The translations under genes and the position numbers were made by a program. Below are positions 51,261 through 59,409 of a stretch of DNA of 64,000 nt, in pieces (position 1 is the first letter of the stretch; each line of letters begins with the position of its first letter). Source of the stretch: Herbidospora sakaeratensis. Its GTDB lineage: Bacteria > Actinomycetota > Actinomycetes > Streptosporangiales > Streptosporangiaceae. Location: assembly GCF_001570525.1 (NCBI RefSeq), contig NZ_BBXC01000010.1, forward strand, positions 62,001-126,000, in the 5' to 3' direction. Under the pieces are notes generated by a model. The model was not told where the DNA came from. It saw only the letters and a program-made list of their open reading frames with translations, and searched no databases.

Positions 51261-52885
51261 ACCGACCTCCGCACCAGGAACGGCCCGATGGCCAGCACGT
51301 CGACCGGCGCCGACCCGAAACACTCCAGGGCGTCGCGCGGATCGTCGACCATGGGCCGCCCGGCCGTGTTCAGCGAGGTGTTGACCACCACGGGCAGCCC
51401 GGTCAGCGACTCGAAGGCGTTCAGCACGGCCGCCATGAGCGGGTCGCGCCCCGCCGACACCGTCTGGATGCGGGCCGTCCCGTCGACGTGCACCACGGCC
51501 GGGATCCGGTCGCGCCACACGGGGGCGACGTCGTGCACGAACAGCATGTACGGGCTGGGCACCGGCCCCCGCGAGAAGATCTCGGCGGCCCGGCCCTCCA
51601 GCACCATGGGCGCGACCGGCCGGAACTGCTCCCGGCCCTTCACGTCGTTGAGCCGTTCGGTGTTGCGCGGATTGCCGGGGTGGGCCAGCAGCGAACGGCG
51701 GCCCAGCGCGCGGGGGCCGTATTCGCTGCGGCCCTGGAACCAGGCCACGATCCGGTCCTGGGCGAGGGCGTCGGCCACCGCCACCGCGATGTCGGGCGGG
51801 CGGGAATAGGGGATCTGGGCGACGTCGAGCCAGGCCGCCAGCTCGGCGTCGGTGAAGCCGCGGCCCAGGTCGGCCCCCGGCATCGGGGCGACCGGGTCGC
51901 CGTAGGTCTTGGCCAGGTGGAGGGCGCCGCCCAGGGCGGTGCCCGAGTCGCCGGCCGCCGGCTGGGCCCACACCTCGCGGAACGGGCTCCGCTCGAACAG
52001 GCGGGTGTTGGCCACGCAGTTCAGCGCCACCCCGCCGGCCAGGGCGAGCCGGTCGAGGCCGGTGCGGTCGTGCAACCACGCGGCCAGGTCGAGCAGCACC
52101 TCCTCCAGCCGGGCCTGGACGCTGGCCGCCAGGTCGGCGTGCTCGCCGTTCCAGGCGCCGCCGCGCGGCACCTGCTTGGCGAAGACGTTCCAGTCGATCG
52201 GGCCGACGTGGAAGCCGCCGTCGCCGGTCGCGCCGATCAGGTCGCGGAGCGCGGGCAGGTGCTTCGGCGTGCCGTAGGAGGCCATCGCCATGACCTTGTA
52301 CTCGTCGCTGGAGCGCAGGAAGCCGAGGTGGTCGGTGACGTCCTCGTACATGAGCCCGAGGGAATGGGGCAACGCCTGGCTCGCCAGCACGGTCAGCTCG
52401 CCGTCGCGGTAGGCGCCCGCCAGGTGGGAGACCGCCTCGCCGCGGCCGTCGCAGACCAGCACGGCGCAGTCGCCGAACGGCGCGGCCAGCCCGGCCGAGG
52501 CGGCATGGGCGATGTGGTGGGGGACGAACTTCACCTGCGCGGGGTCGAGCCCCGGCAACGCGGTCGCCAAGAAGGCGGGGGCCCGCACGGCGTAGGCGGT
52601 GCGCAGCATCTCCCAGGCCCCGTCCTGGCCGGGCCCGCCGTCCACCACCAGGGCCGGATCGTAGGAATAGGCCACCCCGTCGAGGTCCTCCGGCCGCAGC
52701 CCGGCCTTCTCCAGGCACCAGGCGGCCGCCGTCTCCGGCAACTCCCAGGCCGAGAACGCCAGTGGACGTTTGCCGTGTTTCCTCCTGCTGAATCGCTCCT
52801 CTTCCGCGGCGGCGACGGTACGCCCGTCCACCACCAGCGCGGCCGAAGGGTCATGGAAGATCGCGTTGATTCCCAGAAATCTCAT
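51257..52885 (-). CDS. Carbamoyltransferase (NodU/CmcH/TobZ family)
   Basis: 542 residues, the usual size. N-terminal Kae1-like domain with LGINAIFHDPSAALVVDGRTVAAAEEERFSRRKH, VPHHIAHAASAG (HHxxHA metal motif), VCDGRGE and GGVALNCVANTRL; C-terminal YrdC-related domain with GRSEYGPRALGRRSLLA, VLEGRA and TSLNTAGRPMVDDP. It transfers carbamoyl from carbamoyl phosphate through carbamoyl-AMP to a hydroxyl. As first gene of a sugar operon it most likely carbamoylates a sugar of the product. ATG 52885 fits the family N-terminus. Confidence 0.93.
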   Translation of the reverse strand: MRFLGINAIFHDPSAALVVDGRTVAAAEEERFSRRKHGKRPLAFSAWELPETAAAWCLEKAGLRPEDLDGVAYSYDPALVVDGGPGQDGAWEMLRTAYAVRAPAFLATALPGLDPAQVKFVPHHIAHAASAGLAAPFGDCAVLVCDGRGEAVSHLAGAYRDGELTVLASQALPHSLGLMYEDVTDHLGFLRSSDEYKVMAMASYGTPKHLPALRDLIGATGDGGFHVGPIDWNVFAKQVPRGGAWNGEHADLAASVQARLEEVLLDLAAWLHDRTGLDRLALAGGVALNCVANTRLFERSPFREVWAQPAAGDSGTALGGALHLAKTYGDPVAPMPGADLGRGFTDAELAAWLDVAQIPYSRPPDIAVAVADALAQDRIVAWFQGRSEYGPRALGRRSLLAHPGNPRNTERLNDVKGREQFRPVAPMVLEGRAAEIFSRGPVPSPYMLFVHDVAPVWRDRIPAVVHVDGTARIQTVSAGRDPLMAAVLNAFESLTGLPVVVNTSLNTAGRPMVDDPRDALECFGSAPVDVLAIGPFLVRRSV

Positions 52886-52918
52886 GGGACCCGCTTTCGC
52901 GTGGAGAACACCACTCGA

Positions 52919-52943
52919 GAAGCGCTCCTCCGAGTAGCGCTTC
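52919..52943. promoter_or_regulatory. Perfect inverted repeat in the bidirectional promoter of the heptose cluster
   Basis: GAAGCGCT (52919-52926) and AGCGCTTC (52936-52943) with a 9-bp spacer, 34-58 bp before the carbamoyltransferase start and upstream of gmhB. A TTGACA hexamer at 52981-52986 may serve the gmhB side. Possible operator for both directions. Confidence 0.55.
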
Positions 52944-53018
52944 ACCGGCGTCGGAAACGACCGCACCTGGTTTGGCGGCGTTGACATCCCCGGCCGGCGT
53001 CATGGGTAGCGCGAGATC

Positions 53019-53588
53019 ATGCGCGCGATTCTGTTCGACCGGGATGGGACCCTGATTGTCGACCTCCCCTACAACAACGACGCCAAACGTGTGCTCCCGA
53101 TGCCCGGCGCGCGGGCCGCCCTCGATCGCCTGCGGGCGGCGGGCGTGCCGATCGGAGTGATCACCAACCAGTCGGGGGTGGCCCGGGGCCTCATCACTCT
53201 CCGTGAACTCCGGGAAGTCAACGATCGGGTGGAGGAACTCCTCGGCCCGTTCGACGTGTGGGAGGTCTGCGTCCACGGCGAGGGCGACGGTTGCCCCTGC
53301 CGGAAACCGGCGCCGGGCATGGTCCTGTCGGCCGCGCGGCGGCTGGGGGTGCCGCCCGCCGAGTGCGTGGTGATCGGCGACATCGGCCGTGACATGGAGG
53401 CGGCGCGGGCCGCCGGGGCGCGGGGCATCCTGGTGCCCACGGCCGTCACGAAGATCGGCGAGATCCGGGCGGCCGAGCGGGTCGCCGCCGATCTCCCGGC
53501 GGCGGTCGAGGCGGCGCTCGCTTTTCAACCGCCGTCAGAGGGGCAGCGGGGCCCTGACGGAAGGAGAGGCCATGACCACCGCACGTGA
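53019..53588 (+). CDS. gmhB: D-glycero-beta-D-manno-heptose 1,7-bisphosphate 7-phosphatase-like HAD protein
   Basis: 189 residues. HAD-IIIA/histidinol-phosphatase-like: LFDRDGTLIVDLPYNNDAKRVLPMPGARAALDRL (DRDGT motif I), VITNQSGVARGLI (motif II), CVHGEGDGCPCRKPAPGM with the zinc-binding C-x-H-x5-C-x-C loop of GmhB, and VVIGDIGRDMEAARAAG (motif IV). It removes the 7-phosphate after HldE kinase action, completing ADP-heptose synthesis with gmhA and hldE across the divergent promoter. Its 3' end overlaps the CBS gene by 17 bp, making the last residues (PSEGQRGPDGRRGHDHRT) suspiciously non-conserved. Confidence 0.88.
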   Translation: MRAILFDRDGTLIVDLPYNNDAKRVLPMPGARAALDRLRAAGVPIGVITNQSGVARGLITLRELREVNDRVEELLGPFDVWEVCVHGEGDGCPCRKPAPGMVLSAARRLGVPPAECVVIGDIGRDMEAARAAGARGILVPTAVTKIGEIRAAERVAADLPAAVEAALAFQPPSEGQRGPDGRRGHDHRT

Positions 53589-53988
53589 GATCATGACCCC
53601 GAACGCGGAGTGTGTGAACTCCGACCAGACCATCGCCGAGGCGGCCGAGAAGATGCTCAGCCTCGACGTGGGCTCGCTGCCGATCTGCGGCGAGGACAAC
53701 CGGCTCCAGGGCATGCTGACCGACCGCGACATCGTGGTGAAGGTCATCGCCCAGGGCCGCGACCCGAAGTCGTGCCTGGCCGGTGAGCTGGGCGGCGCCG
53801 AGGTCGTCACCATCGGCGCCGACGACGACGCCCGCGAGGTCCTGCGGACGATGGGCTCCCACAAGGTCCGCCGGCTGCCCGTGATCGACGGGCACACCCT
53901 GGTGGGCATGGTCGCCCTGGCCGACGTCGCCCGGGCCGTGCCCGACGCCACGGTCGGCGACCTGATGGACGCCCTCACCACCGACTGA
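53572..53988 (+). CDS. Two-CBS-domain protein
   Basis: 138 residues, two CBS motifs: TAREIMTPNAECVNSDQTIAEAAEKMLSLDVGSLPICGEDNRLQGMLTDRDIVVKV and VVTIGADDDAREVLRTMGSHKVRRLPVIDGHTLVGMVALADVAR. Stand-alone CBS pairs bind adenine nucleotides. ATG 53572 has AAGGAGAGG upstream. It runs together with the hemerythrin gene (24 bp gap), a combination met in actinomycete stress regions. Confidence 0.92.
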   Translation: MTTAREIMTPNAECVNSDQTIAEAAEKMLSLDVGSLPICGEDNRLQGMLTDRDIVVKVIAQGRDPKSCLAGELGGAEVVTIGADDDAREVLRTMGSHKVRRLPVIDGHTLVGMVALADVARAVPDATVGDLMDALTTD

Positions 53989-54012
53989 CCCTCTTCGCAC
54001 TCTGGAGACGAG

Positions 54013-54567
54013 ATGAGCCAGACCGTCATCGACCTGATCTTGGCCGACCACCGCGACGTCGAGCAGCTCTTCGCGAAGCTCAAGGCCGAGCGGGAGAACC
54101 GCCCCGCGCTGGTGGCCGAACTGGCCGCCAAGTTCGTCGCGCACGCCCGCGCCGAGGAGGCCCACGTCTACGCCGCGCTGGCCCAGGCCGCGCCGAGCGA
54201 ACGGGGCGAGGTGCACCACGGCACCGAGGAGCATCACGAGGCCGAGGAACTGCTGGCCGCGCTGATGGCGGCCGATCCCGACAAGGCGGAGTTCGCCTCG
54301 GTTCTGGAGCAGATGGAGAAGGCCGTCAAGCACCACGTCGAGGAGGAGGAGAGCGACATCCTCCCCGTCCTCGCCAAGGCCGTGCCGGGCGACAAGCTGG
54401 TCCGGCTGGGCCGCGTGTTCAGCGAGGCCAAGGCGGCGGACCTGGCCAGGCCGCCGAAGCCGCGCGGCCGCACCAAGGAGGAACTGCTCGAACAGGCCAA
54501 GGAGAAGAACATCGAGGGCTACAGCTCGATGACCAAAGACCAGCTCCTGGCCGCGCTGGGCGAGTGA
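54013..54567 (+). CDS. Hemerythrin-like protein with a Rho-N/SAP-like tail
   Basis: 184 residues. Residues 1-130: HHE four-helix bundle with DHRDVEQLF, HARAEEAHVYAAL, HHGTEEHHEAEELL and KHHVEEEESDILP, which supply histidines and carboxylates for a di-iron site. Residues of about 150-184 (TKEELLEQAKEKNIEGYSSMTKDQLLAALGE) look like the helix-extended-loop-helix of Rho-N or SAP domains and could bind nucleic acid. Such fused hemerythrins are known in actinobacteria; oxygen or nitric oxide sensing or iron handling is likely. Ends one base before the convergent methyltransferase gene. Confidence 0.9.
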   Translation: MSQTVIDLILADHRDVEQLFAKLKAERENRPALVAELAAKFVAHARAEEAHVYAALAQAAPSERGEVHHGTEEHHEAEELLAALMAADPDKAEFASVLEQMEKAVKHHVEEEESDILPVLAKAVPGDKLVRLGRVFSEAKAADLARPPKPRGRTKEELLEQAKEKNIEGYSSMTKDQLLAALGE

Positions 54568-54568
54568 C

Positions 54569-55204
54569 TCAGCCGGCCGGCTTCTCCCAGGTCAGGAGAT
54601 AACGCCAGAAGACGAGCCGCCGCACCCGCACACCGGGCAGCACAACGGCGGCTTCGCGGGCGACCTCGCGGGTGGTCAGCGGCGGGTTCAGCACCATGGG
54701 CATGGCGTCGTGCGCCGGCTCCTTGGCGAAGAACCCGCCGCCGCCGTTCAACCGCCGTCTCGTCAGGTACGCCGCCCCGAGGGCCCGGTGCCCGGCCGCC
54801 GCCGCGAGTTCGACGTGCGACTCCCTGAACAGGTCGAGCCGGGGCAGCGCGATGGCCGCGAGCACCCCGCCGGGCCGCAGGGCCGCCGACAGGATCGGCA
54901 GCACCTCGCGCAGCGGCATGTGGTGCAGGGCGCAGATCGAGAAGATCCCGTCGTAGTCGCGGCCCGGCAGCGGGTCGGTCAGCACGTCGCCGAGAACCCA
55001 GGAGACGTTGCCGAGGTCGCGTTTGGCGGCCTGCTCGATCATCTCGGGGGAGCGGTCGAGGGCGTCCACGTGGGCGGCGCGGGCGGCCAGTTCGGCGGCG
55101 AAGCCCCCGGTGCCGCAGCCGACGTCCAGCACCCTTGAGGGGTCCGGCGGCAGGTGGCCGAGCAGCAGCCGGTGGTAGTAGGCGTTGTGATCCCAGTCGA
55201 GCAC
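54569..55204 (-). CDS. Class I SAM-dependent methyltransferase
   Basis: 211 residues. Motif I VLDVGCGTGGFAAELA, motif II DALDRSPEMIEQA, then LTDPLPGRDYDGIFSICALHHMPLREVLPILSAALRPGGVLAAI. Methyltransf_11/25-type small-molecule methylase; substrate unknown. The start ATG 55204 (MLDWDHNAYYHRLLL) matches family N-termini. It is divergent from the secreted CAP gene. Confidence 0.88.
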   Translation of the reverse strand: MLDWDHNAYYHRLLLGHLPPDPSRVLDVGCGTGGFAAELAARAAHVDALDRSPEMIEQAAKRDLGNVSWVLGDVLTDPLPGRDYDGIFSICALHHMPLREVLPILSAALRPGGVLAAIALPRLDLFRESHVELAAAAGHRALGAAYLTRRRLNGGGGFFAKEPAHDAMPMVLNPPLTTREVAREAAVVLPGVRVRRLVFWRYLLTWEKPAG

Positions 55205-55217
55205 AACGAGAGGCTAG

Positions 55218-55237
55218 TTGAGTAAAGGCGTACTCAA
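55218..55237. promoter_or_regulatory. TTGAGTA-N6-TACTCAA palindrome upstream of the CAP gene
   Basis: A perfect 7-6-7 inverted repeat (55218-55224 and 55231-55237), 35 bp before the CAP start and 14 bp from the methyltransferase start. Its core equals the palindrome upstream of the ricin-B gene at 36481. Confidence 0.55.
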
Positions 55238-55271
55238 GCGGCCGGCAAGGACACCGGCGCACGCTCGGCCC

Positions 55272-55952
55272 ATGAGAAGTCTCGTCCTCCTCGGTGTGCT
55301 GGCCGCGCTGGCCGTCCCCGCCTCGCCCGCGCTGGCGAACACCGCCGCCCCCTGCGCCGACGCCGACCTCGTCTACCGCGAGAAGTCCGCCTTCCCCGAC
55401 ACCGCCCGGGGCCGCTACGACCACCTGATGCAGACCAGCAAGATCGAGAAGTCGGTGCTCTGCCTGGTCAACGCCGAGCGCACCGCCCGGGGCCTCCAGC
55501 CGGTGAAGCGGTACATCGGCCTGGGCGGCAGGCAGGTGCCGCTGCGCGCCGCCGCCTCCAAGGAGGCCGCCGCCGCCGTGCGCATCCGCTGGTGGGGCAC
55601 GGTCGCCCAGGTCGGCGACTGCACGCCGCTCAAGTCGGACCCGTCGCGCTGCGACGTCCACATCAACCCGGAGACCGGCACCGACCCGGCGGCCCGCGCG
55701 AAGGCGGCCGGCTACTGCCGGAACGGCACCTCGTGGGCGGTGGCCGAGAACGCCTACCTGGGCTGGGGCCGCGCCTCCGTCACCCCCCGCGCCGCCGTGA
55801 CCTGGTGGATGGGCAGCCCCCCGCACCGCGCGACCATCCTCACACCGGGCTACACCGAGATGTACACCCGGGCCGCCTACGGCAGCGCCGACCCGTCGGT
55901 GTCGGCGACCCCGGCGATGACCTACGTGCAGATGTTCGGCCGCTGCTCCTAA
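55272..55952 (+). CDS. Secreted CAP/SCP-family protein
   Basis: 226 residues. Signal peptide MRSLVLLGVLAALAVPASPALA, then a CAP domain: CLVNAERTARGLQPVKRYIGLG, AASKEAAAAVRIRWW, SWAVAENAYLGWGRASVTPRAAVTWWMGSPPHRATILTPGYTEMYTRAAYG, with the AEN and S-P-P-H-R motifs and a late MTYVQMFG. In place of the first CAP histidine (xxH near SA.LAxxA) I see no clear H, so the cavity may be incomplete. Six cysteines could form disulfides. ATG 55272. Confidence 0.85.
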   Translation: MRSLVLLGVLAALAVPASPALANTAAPCADADLVYREKSAFPDTARGRYDHLMQTSKIEKSVLCLVNAERTARGLQPVKRYIGLGGRQVPLRAAASKEAAAAVRIRWWGTVAQVGDCTPLKSDPSRCDVHINPETGTDPAARAKAAGYCRNGTSWAVAENAYLGWGRASVTPRAAVTWWMGSPPHRATILTPGYTEMYTRAAYGSADPSVSATPAMTYVQMFGRCS

Positions 55953-56653
55953 GGACGCAGCACGCAGAACTCGTGCCCCTCGGGATCGACCAGGCACGAC
56001 CACGCGACCTCGCCCTGACCGAGGTCGAGGTCGCCGGCCCCCAGCTCACGCAGTCGCGCCGCCTCCCCGTCGTGATCGGGCAGCAGATCGAGGTGGACCC
56101 GGTCGGGCCCGGTCTTCGGCTCGGACGTCCGGGAGAAGTCGAGGAACGGACCCGTGCCCGCGGCCGAGCGGAACACGGCGTGGTCGTCGCTCACCCGGAG
56201 GAGGGTCCAGTCGATCGCCTCGCCCCAGAACCGGGCCATGGCCCGCGGATCGGCGCAGTCGACGACGATCGCCGCGATGGGCCCGGTGTCCCGGTAGATT
56301 TCCCTCGGCTCCAAGACGCAGAACTCGTTGCCTTCGGGGTCGGCGAGCACCGTCCACGGCACCTCGCCCTGCCCGACGTCCACGGGCGTCGCGCCGAGAT
56401 CCAGCAGCCGCGCGACGGAGGTGGGGTTGAGATCGAGATGCATCCGGTTCTTCGCCGCCGACTTGCCCTCGGGCACCGGCACGACGTCGACCCCGACGAA
56501 CACGGGGTCGGGCCAGACCAGGCCACCCGGCGGCCCGGCGTAGGTGGTCACGCCGGGACTGTAGGCACTCCAGCCCAGGGCCTCGGCCCAGAACCGGCCG
56601 ACCGCCGAGGCGTCGAGCGCCTTGATGTTCACCTGCACGGGTCGCAACGCCAT
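55949..56653 (-). CDS. Double glyoxalase/VOC-domain protein
   Basis: 234 residues. Two VOC half-domains: about 1-112 (VQVNIKALDASAVGRFWAEALGWSAY..., VPWTVLADPEGNEFCVLEPRE) and about 115-234 (AAIVVDCADPRAMARFWGEAIDWTLL, VAWSCLVDPEGHEFCVLRP). This is the glyoxalase-like domain (VOC_18 type) in which both halves have the DPEG-x-EFC-VL ending. Poorly characterised. Convergent overlap of 4 bp with CAP. Confidence 0.87.
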   Translation of the reverse strand: MALRPVQVNIKALDASAVGRFWAEALGWSAYSPGVTTYAGPPGGLVWPDPVFVGVDVVPVPEGKSAAKNRMHLDLNPTSVARLLDLGATPVDVGQGEVPWTVLADPEGNEFCVLEPREIYRDTGPIAAIVVDCADPRAMARFWGEAIDWTLLRVSDDHAVFRSAAGTGPFLDFSRTSEPKTGPDRVHLDLLPDHDGEAARLRELGAGDLDLGQGEVAWSCLVDPEGHEFCVLRP

Positions 56654-56677
56654 GCCGAAATCATAGGCGCGTCCGTT

Positions 56678-56703
56678 GATTTATAACTAATGTCGGTTAA
56701 ATC
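56678..56703. promoter_or_regulatory. AT-rich inverted repeat upstream of the HsdR-N-like gene
   Basis: GATTTA (56678-56683) and TAAATC (56698-56703), spacer 14 bp, in the most AT-rich intergenic stretch of the window (about 56654-56813). Confidence 0.3.
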
Positions 56704-56813
56704 ATATTTTGCGGTCGTATCAAGAAGTCGATTCGGTATCGATTGCAAATCGCGCCACGCTGTCGCGCTATTTCTGCCTAACGTGCCTTGTCCTACTACG
56801 AAGGGTGGAAACC

Positions 56814-57520
56814 GTGAGCGAGCAGGTGGCGTCCATCGATCTCCCGGCGGCGTCGGCGAAAAAGGCTCCGGCGGTGCGGGCGACCCCGAAATGGGAGACG
56901 GAAGCACGCGATCGTGTCCGTACGGCCATACGGCGCTTCTCCAAGACACCCGTCTCCTGATCACGGATTTCCTGTGTGAGGGGCTCGGTTACGACAAGTA
57001 CGAAGACCTGACCACGGAATATCAGGTCAAGGGCGAGTTCGCCGACTACGGCATCCGCATCGACAAGCAGCTCATCGCCTTCATCGAGGTGAAACGCTGC
57101 AGCCAGAAGCTCAACATCAAGCACCTGCGCCAAGTGCAGATGTACGCCGTCAACGAAGGCGTCGAATGGATGATCCTGTCGAACGGGCAGGTCTGGCAGG
57201 TCTATCACATGACCGCCGGCCTGCCGGTGATCATCGATCTGGCCCTGGAGGTGGATCTCCTGGGAGACGCCGGTCTGGCGGCCAAGACCGATTCGCTTTT
57301 CTACCTCACGAAGGAAGCCTTCAAGCGCCGGCTCATCGACGACCTCTGGAAGGCGCGGGCGGCGACTTCTCCACGGGTGCTGGCCCAGGTCATTTCCTCC
57401 GACGTGGTCGTCGACGCCGTGCGAAAGGAACTCCGCCGTCAGACGGGCTACAACGCCGATTCATCGGAAATCCAGCGGGTGTTGCGCGAGGAAGTGCTCC
57501 GGCCGGAAACCGTGTCCTGA
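56814..57520 (+). pseudogene. HsdR N-terminal-type nuclease-fold gene with a frameshift
   Basis: GTG 56814 (MSEQVASIDLPAASAKK) opens a frame that ends at 56960 after ...ETEARDRVRTAIRRFSK. From about 56945 a second frame, shifted relative to the first, continues DTRLLITDFLCEGLGYDKYEDLTTEYQVKGEFADYGIRIDKQLIAFIEVKR to a stop at 57520. The E-Y...G-x-x-x-D-Y-G...IEVKR pattern is the PD-(D/E)XK fold of the HsdR_N domain. In relatives as I recall them a loop of roughly 15 residues (PL.DL.ARDANEGD) joins the halves; here it is missing, as by a deletion that broke the frame. There is no methylase or specificity subunit. Possible sequencing error. Confidence 0.72.
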
Positions 57521-57532
57521 TCTGAACGGCGA

Positions 57533-58426
57533 TCAGCCGTTCGCCGGTCCCGCTCCGGTGAACAGGTCGCGGTTGGTCCTTACGTACTGTTCGACCGTTT
57601 GGGGTTTCCGGCCGGTGATCTGTTCGATGAGGTCGTCGGTGCCGGCGAAGACGCCGTTCCGGTAGTCGAGGGCCACCTCTGACAGGTGCTGGATCAGGTG
57701 TTCCGGGCTGCCGGCCTTGCGCAGCGTCTCGGCGAAGGCGTCGATCTCGATCGGGTCGTAGCGGACCGGGACGCCCAGTTCCTTCGACATCGCCGCGGCG
57801 ATCTCGTGGTGGTTGAGCTCCACCGGGCCGTAGAGCGGATAGGTGTGGCCGACGTGGTCGTCGGGGGACACGAGGATGGCGGCGATCACGCGGGCCTGGT
57901 CGGCGGCGGCGATCGGGGCGTGCCGGCCTTCGCCGAAGGGCAGGGGGAGCACGCCGGAGCCGTCGATGAAGCGCCAGTTCACCGGCAGCCACTCGGCGAA
58001 GAACGTCGGGCGCAGGTGGACGGCGCCCGCCGGCGCCCAGTCGAAGACGCGCTCGGAGAGCCAGTGCTGGCGGGCGGCGTCGCTCTTCGCGGTGCGGCGG
58101 GCCGAGATCTGGGACATGTTGACGACCAGTTCCAGGCCCGACTCGGCGCCGGCCTGGGCGAAGGTCGTGGTGGCCTCGACGAGGCCGGGGCGGATCGGGT
58201 AGACGAAATAGGCCCGGCGGACGTCGGCCAGGGCGTGGGCGACGGCGTCGATGTCGAGCAGGTCGCCGGTGACGATCTCGGCGCCCTGTTTCGCCAGCCA
58301 GGCCGAGCGGTCGTCGTCGCGGTGGACCAGGGCGCGGACGCGCCGGCCCCTGTCGAGCAGGTCTCCGACCACCTGGGCGCCCGTCTTTCCGGTCGCGCCG
58401 GTGACCAGGATCGGGTTGTCGTTCAT
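57533..58426 (-). CDS. NmrA-like NAD(P)-binding protein
   Basis: 297 residues. ILVTGATGKTGAQVVGDLLDRGRRVRALVHRD (cofactor motif GATGKTG), GAEIVTGDLLDIDAVAHALADV, VNMSQISARRTAKSDAARQHWLSERVF, then FIDGSGVLPLPFGEGRHAPIAAADQARV. An atypical SDR like the NmrA/triphenylmethane-reductase-like group, usually lacking the YxxxK pair. ATG 58426 has GGAGG five bases before; a GTG one codon upstream is possible. Ends 13 bp after the HsdR-N-like gene (convergent). Confidence 0.88.
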   Translation of the reverse strand: MNDNPILVTGATGKTGAQVVGDLLDRGRRVRALVHRDDDRSAWLAKQGAEIVTGDLLDIDAVAHALADVRRAYFVYPIRPGLVEATTTFAQAGAESGLELVVNMSQISARRTAKSDAARQHWLSERVFDWAPAGAVHLRPTFFAEWLPVNWRFIDGSGVLPLPFGEGRHAPIAAADQARVIAAILVSPDDHVGHTYPLYGPVELNHHEIAAAMSKELGVPVRYDPIEIDAFAETLRKAGSPEHLIQHLSEVALDYRNGVFAGTDDLIEQITGRKPQTVEQYVRTNRDLFTGAGPANG

Positions 58427-58509
58427 CACCGCCTCCAGTTCTCACCCTAAGCGCTATGCGGGACGACCCATGGTCGCCGTTTGGTCACTCAGGGTCGAGA
58501 CTGGACGGC

Positions 58510-59118
58510 GTGACCGATGAACAGCGGATGGCCGACCACTGGTGGTGGCGGCCCGGCTGGCGGGTGGGGCGGCGGGGGTACGCCTGGCATCTCACCTTCC
58601 GCGACGCCGCCGACGTACATCGCCTCGCCGCCGTCTACCGGCAGGGGCTCGCGGGGCTGACGGAGCTCGACCCGGTGCCCGACGCGTCGCTGCACCTGAC
58701 CATGCAGCAGGTCGGGTTCGTCGACGAGGTCACCGACGAGCAGGTGAAGCTGATGGTCGAGGCGGCCACCCGGCGGCTGGCGGCGCTGCCCGCCTTCGAC
58801 CTCGAACTGGACCGGCCGGTGATCACCCGGGAGGCGGTGCGGTGGGACCCGGTCCCGGCCGCGCCGGTCGTCGCGGTGCGGCTGGCGATCCGGCAGGCGA
58901 TGGCCGAGGTGTGGCCGGAGGCGCCGGGGCGCGAGGGAGGGTTCGTCCCGCACGTCTCGATCGCCTACAGCAACGCGGCCGTGCCCTACTCCGCCGTCGC
59001 CACCGCGCTCGCGCTGATCGACGCGCCCCCGGCGCGGGTCCGCGTCGAGAAGGCCGACCTGATCGTCATCCACCGCGACCGGCGCATGTACGAATGGACC
59101 GATCACACCGCGGTGTGA
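58510..59118 (+). CDS. 2'-5' RNA ligase/cyclic phosphodiesterase-family protein
   Basis: 202 residues. 2H-phosphoesterase fold with the two signature motifs: SLHLTMQQVGFVDEV (HxT) and VPHVSIAYSNA (HxS), separated by about 90 residues. Such proteins process 2',3'-cyclic phosphates of tRNA or small nucleotides. GTG 58510 is proposed; an ATG at 58528 (MADHWWWRPGW) and one at 58456 are alternatives because no strong ribosome site decides. Confidence 0.82.
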   Translation: MTDEQRMADHWWWRPGWRVGRRGYAWHLTFRDAADVHRLAAVYRQGLAGLTELDPVPDASLHLTMQQVGFVDEVTDEQVKLMVEAATRRLAALPAFDLELDRPVITREAVRWDPVPAAPVVAVRLAIRQAMAEVWPEAPGREGGFVPHVSIAYSNAAVPYSAVATALALIDAPPARVRVEKADLIVIHRDRRMYEWTDHTAV

Positions 59119-59175
59119 GAAGACCTTCTTCCGGGGTAGCGGGCATCCGGTTGCCCCACGAGAAGGATCACGCCC

Positions 59176-59409
59176 ATGGGAATGTCGGCGGCTGAACAGC
59201 GCATCCTGACGGAGATCGAACACTCGTTGCGCACGAACGACCGCGCCTTCGCGACGCGGATCGACCGCATGAACGCCGCCTGCGCCCACCGCGCCGAGAG
59301 CCGGCCCGGCTGGCCGGGCACGGCGAAGAAGGCGACGCTGCTGGTACTGGCGGGGGTCATGACGGGGATCATCGTGGCGGTGCTCGTGTTGGCCGTGCTG
59401 AACACCTAG
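59176..59409 (+). CDS. DUF3040 small membrane protein
   Basis: 77 residues. DUF3040 pattern: MGMSAAEQRILTEIEHSLRTNDRAFATRI, with a C-terminal membrane segment (ATLLVLAGVMTGIIVAVLVLAVL). DUF3040 is confined to actinobacteria; its role is unknown. ATG 59176 has GAAGGA upstream. Its stop overlaps the convergent siderophore-interacting gene by 4 bp. Confidence 0.87.
   Translation: MGMSAAEQRILTEIEHSLRTNDRAFATRIDRMNAACAHRAESRPGWPGTAKKATLLVLAGVMTGIIVAVLVLAVLNT

Noticed and set aside
41665-53588. LPS core locus of a Gram-negative origin
   Set aside because: Codon usage, ATGA overlaps and the ANTAR gene are those of the host actinomycete; no lipid A or O-antigen genes.
56814-57520. Type I restriction system
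   Set aside because: Only the HsdR_N-like fold is present, broken by a frameshift; no methylase, specificity or helicase genes.
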